Part shown: positions 61,666 through 64,000 of the stretch, in pieces | Layout of the letters: each line of letters begins with the position of its first letter | How positions within the stretch are numbered: the first letter of the stretch is position 1 | Position numbers and translations under genes: made by a program | Notes under the pieces: generated by a model | Told to the model about the DNA's origin: nothing | The model's database searches: none | What the model saw: the letters and a program-made list of their open reading frames with translations, nothing else | From: Azospirillum thermophilum | Lineage (GTDB): Bacteria > Pseudomonadota > Alphaproteobacteria > Azospirillales > Azospirillaceae | Length of the DNA stretch: 64,000 nucleotides | Direction: 5' to 3' | Assembly: GCF_003130795.1 (NCBI RefSeq) | Contig: NZ_CP029353.1 | Span: 124,001 to 188,000, forward strand

Positions 61666-64000
61666 ATGTCTGACCGAAGGCGCCCCCCGCCGGGACGCCG
61701 AACGCCGAAGGTTGACACCTTGCCGATGCTCTCCGCCCGTGCCGCCGCCCCGGCGCCCGCTCCCGCCATCCGGAACAAGCGCGCCATCATCTCCCGCCGC
61801 AAGCTGTCCGGAGACCTGGAAGAGCTTCTGGCGACGCATGGCACCGGCGAGGGGCTGCGGCCGGCGCTGATCGCCGCCCTGCGCGGCACGCTGGCCGCCG
61901 GACGGGCGGAGATCCGCGCCCGCTTCGATGCCGAGGGCTCCGGCGAGAGCTGCGTGCGGGAGACCTGCTACCTCGCCGACCGGCTGGTCGGGACGCTGGC
62001 CGACTTCACGGTTCAGCACATCTTCCCCTCCGCCAACCCGACCGCCGGCGAGATCTTCGACATCGTCGCCACCGGCGGCTACGGCCGCGGCGAACTGGCG
62101 CCCTGCTCCGACATCGACCTGCTGTTCCTGCTGCCCTACAAGCGCACGCCGCGGGTGGAGCAGGTGGTGGAGTACATGCTCTACATCCTGTGGGACCTCG
62201 GGCTGAAGGTCGGCCATGCGGTGCGCAGCGTGGACGAGTGCATCCGCCAGTCCAAGGCCGACGTCACGATCCGCACGGCGGTGCTGGAATCGCGTTATCT
62301 CTGGGGACCGGGCAAGCTGTTCGGCGAGCTGCGCCGCCGCTTCGACAAGGAGGTGGTGGCCGGCTCCGGGCCGGAGTTCGTCGAGGCCAAGCTGGCCGAG
62401 CGCGACAACCGGCACCTGAAGATGGGCGACAGCCGCTATGTGCTGGAACCCAACCTGAAGGACGGCAAGGGGGGCCTGCGCGATCTGCAGACCCTGTTCT
62501 GGATCGCCAAGTACCTCTACCGCGTCGAGGGGGTGGACGAGCTGGTCGGCAAGAAGGTGCTGACCCCGGAGGAGGCACAGCGCTTCGCCAAGGCGCAGAA
62601 CTTCCTGTGGACCGCGCGCTGCCACCTGCATTACCTGACCGGCCGCCTGGAGGACCGCCTGACCTTCGACGTGCAGTCGGAGATCGGCGCGCGCATGGGC
62701 TACACGGAGCATGCCGGCACCAAGGGCGTCGAGCGCTTCATGAAGCACTACTTCCTGGTCGCCAAGGACGTCGGCGACCTGACGCGCATCTTCTGCGCCG
62801 CGCTGGAGGCGGAGTCGAAGCGCCCGCCCAAGTTCAACATCCTGCGCCTGGCCGCCCTTGCCCGCCGCAAGGACGTCGACGGCTTCATCGTCGACGGCGA
62901 GCGGCTGAACGCGCGGGACGAGCGGCAGTTCAAGGACAACCCGATCGACATGATCCGGCTGTTCCACACCGCCCAGCAGCACGACATCGACATCCACCCG
63001 GCGGCCCTGCGCGCCATCACCCGGTCGCTGTCGGCGATCGGGCCGAAGCTGCGCGCCGATCCGGAGGCCAACCGGCTGTTCCTCGACATGCTGACCGGGC
63101 GCAAGGACCCGGAGATCACGCTGCGCCGCATGAACGAGGCCGGCGTGCTTGCCCGCTTCATCCCCGACTTCGGCCGGGTGGTGGCGCAGATGCAGTACGA
63201 CATGTACCACGTCTTCACGGTGGACGAGCACACGCTGTTCGCGCTCGGCATCCTGCACAAGATCGAGGCGGGCGAGCTGAAGGACGAGCTGCCGCTGTGT
63301 TCCGACGTGATCCACAAGGTGGTGTCGCGGCGCGCGCTCTATGTCGCGCTGCTGCTGCACGACATCGCCAAGGGGCGCGGCGGCGACCATTCCGTGCTCG
63401 GCGCCCGGGTGGCGGAGAAGCTGTGCCCGCGGCTGGGGCTGACCGCGGAGGAGACGGAGACGGTGGCCTGGCTGGTGCGCTGGCACCTCGCCATGTCCTT
63501 CACCGCCTTCAAGCGCGACCTGGAGGACGAGAAGACGGTGCGCGACTTCGTCTCGCTCGTCCAGTCGCCGGAGCGGCTGCGGCTGCTGCTGGTGCTGACC
63601 GTCGCCGACATCCGGGCGGTGGGGCCGCAGCGCTGGAACAACTGGAAGGCCACGCTGCTGCGCGAGCTCTACAACCGGTCGGAGGAGCTGATGTCCGGCG
63701 GCATGTCGGGCGAAGGACGGGTGCGCCGCATCCAGGCGGCCCAGGCGGCCCTGCGCGCCGAGCTGACCGACTTCGACGACGCGGCCTTCGACGCGCACCT
63801 GACGCTGGGCTATCCGGCCTACTGGCTGGCCTTCGACGCCGAGACGCTGGCCCACCACGCCCGTCTCGTCCGCGACGCCGAGCGGGAGCAGCGGCCGCTG
63901 ACGGTCGACACCCGCATCGACCGCGGCCGGGCGGTGACCGAGGTCACCATCTACGCCACCGACCACCACGGCCTGTTCTCCCGCCTTGCCGGGGCGCTGG
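61666..64000 (+). CDS. glnD: Bifunctional uridylyltransferase/uridylyl-removing enzyme GlnD (3' end outside window)
   Basis: 778 residues visible, still open at the window end. GlnD uridylylates PII proteins (GlnB/GlnZ) under nitrogen limitation and removes UMP when glutamine is high. Nucleotidyltransferase motif GGYGRGELAPCSDIDLLFLL at about residues 137-156; HD phosphohydrolase site LLHDIAKGRGGDHS around residue 565; the first ACT domain (glutamine sensor) begins VTEVTIYATDHHGLFSRLAG near residue 756. The ATG at 61666 is used; an in-frame ATG at 61726 is possible. Chromosomal core gene with mutS. Confidence 0.93.
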   Translation, partial: MSDRRRPPPGRRTPKVDTLPMLSARAAAPAPAPAIRNKRAIISRRKLSGDLEELLATHGTGEGLRPALIAALRGTLAAGRAEIRARFDAEGSGESCVRETCYLADRLVGTLADFTVQHIFPSANPTAGEIFDIVATGGYGRGELAPCSDIDLLFLLPYKRTPRVEQVVEYMLYILWDLGLKVGHAVRSVDECIRQSKADVTIRTAVLESRYLWGPGKLFGELRRRFDKEVVAGSGPEFVEAKLAERDNRHLKMGDSRYVLEPNLKDGKGGLRDLQTLFWIAKYLYRVEGVDELVGKKVLTPEEAQRFAKAQNFLWTARCHLHYLTGRLEDRLTFDVQSEIGARMGYTEHAGTKGVERFMKHYFLVAKDVGDLTRIFCAALEAESKRPPKFNILRLAALARRKDVDGFIVDGERLNARDERQFKDNPIDMIRLFHTAQQHDIDIHPAALRAITRSLSAIGPKLRADPEANRLFLDMLTGRKDPEITLRRMNEAGVLARFIPDFGRVVAQMQYDMYHVFTVDEHTLFALGILHKIEAGELKDELPLCSDVIHKVVSRRALYVALLLHDIAKGRGGDHSVLGARVAEKLCPRLGLTAEETETVAWLVRWHLAMSFTAFKRDLEDEKTVRDFVSLVQSPERLRLLLVLTVADIRAVGPQRWNNWKATLLRELYNRSEELMSGGMSGEGRVRRIQAAQAALRAELTDFDDAAFDAHLTLGYPAYWLAFDAETLAHHARLVRDAEREQRPLTVDTRIDRGRAVTEVTIYATDHHGLFSRLAGAL

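Overview
The window is GC-rich (roughly 67-70 %) and looks like an alphaproteobacterial chromosome of the Azospirillum type. The evidence is the mutS / glnD chromosomal end, the many chemoreceptors and hybrid kinases, the HDFNN-type kinase, and an RpoH-family heat-shock sigma factor. Almost everything left of about 55.6 kb appears to be accessory DNA of an integrative and conjugative element (ICE). At 55581-55627 lies the 3' half of a tRNA-Gly(CCC) gene with its CCA and the tRNA terminator but no 5' half, the usual scar at the distal end of an element integrated into a tRNA gene. No integrase and no complete tRNA are visible, so the other end lies outside the window.

Layout: (1) 0-11.1 kb, a sensory block: response-regulator tail, hemerythrin-like protein, a chemoreceptor with a C-terminal PilZ domain, a hybrid histidine kinase with two receiver domains, a frameshifted globin-MA-PilZ-CZB chemoreceptor, a PepSY protein and the remnant of an SPW-repeat gene. 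(2) 12.4-15.0 kb, an unknown gene split by an IS256-family element; the 8-bp target duplication and 29-bp ends are visible, and removing the element restores the reading frame. (3) 15.8-24.7 kb, ICE leading and maintenance region: ArdC antirestriction protein, a DUF6499/DUF2285 pair in two frames (the FseA arrangement of rhizobial ICEs), a large UPF1-like helicase, an AlpA-like HTH gene, a RepA-type initiator followed by a DnaA box and three iteron-like repeats, and a ParA-like protein with a degenerate P-loop. (4) 25.0-37.2 kb, conjugation: relaxase-like protein, coupling protein split into membrane and ATPase parts, and a trbB-C-D-E-J-(K)-L-F-G-I mating-pair system, mostly overlapping or abutting.

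(5) 37.25-41.67 kb is the most unusual part: a candidate RiPP cassette of a 37-codon acidic peptide gene, a cobalamin-binding radical SAM enzyme with a C-terminal PqqD-like domain, an EamA-type transporter and an M19 dipeptidase. Two palindromes precede it. It sits between intact trbI and a decayed second copy of the trbI 3' end, which suggests it entered the element by recombination. (6) 42.1-49.5 kb, a protein-quality-control island: M48 protease (frameshifted), RpoH-like sigma factor, two Hsp20 chaperones, an NDUFS4-like protein, FtsH, SPW-repeat and PepSY-like proteins; it resembles transmissible stress-tolerance loci. (7) 49.6-54.9 kb, a ba3-type cytochrome oxidase with three c-type cytochromes. 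(8) 54.9-55.3 kb, IS21 and IS110 scraps. (9) 55.9-64 kb, a low-GC orphan gene, then mutS, small chromosomal genes and the start of glnD.

Several genes carry single-base frameshifts, mostly in short G/C runs (M48 protease, oxidase subunit I, triheme cytochrome, mutS twice). Because mutS, a core gene, is hit twice within about 40 bases, consensus errors in the assembly are a serious alternative to real decay, and the frameshift claims below should be read with that in mind.
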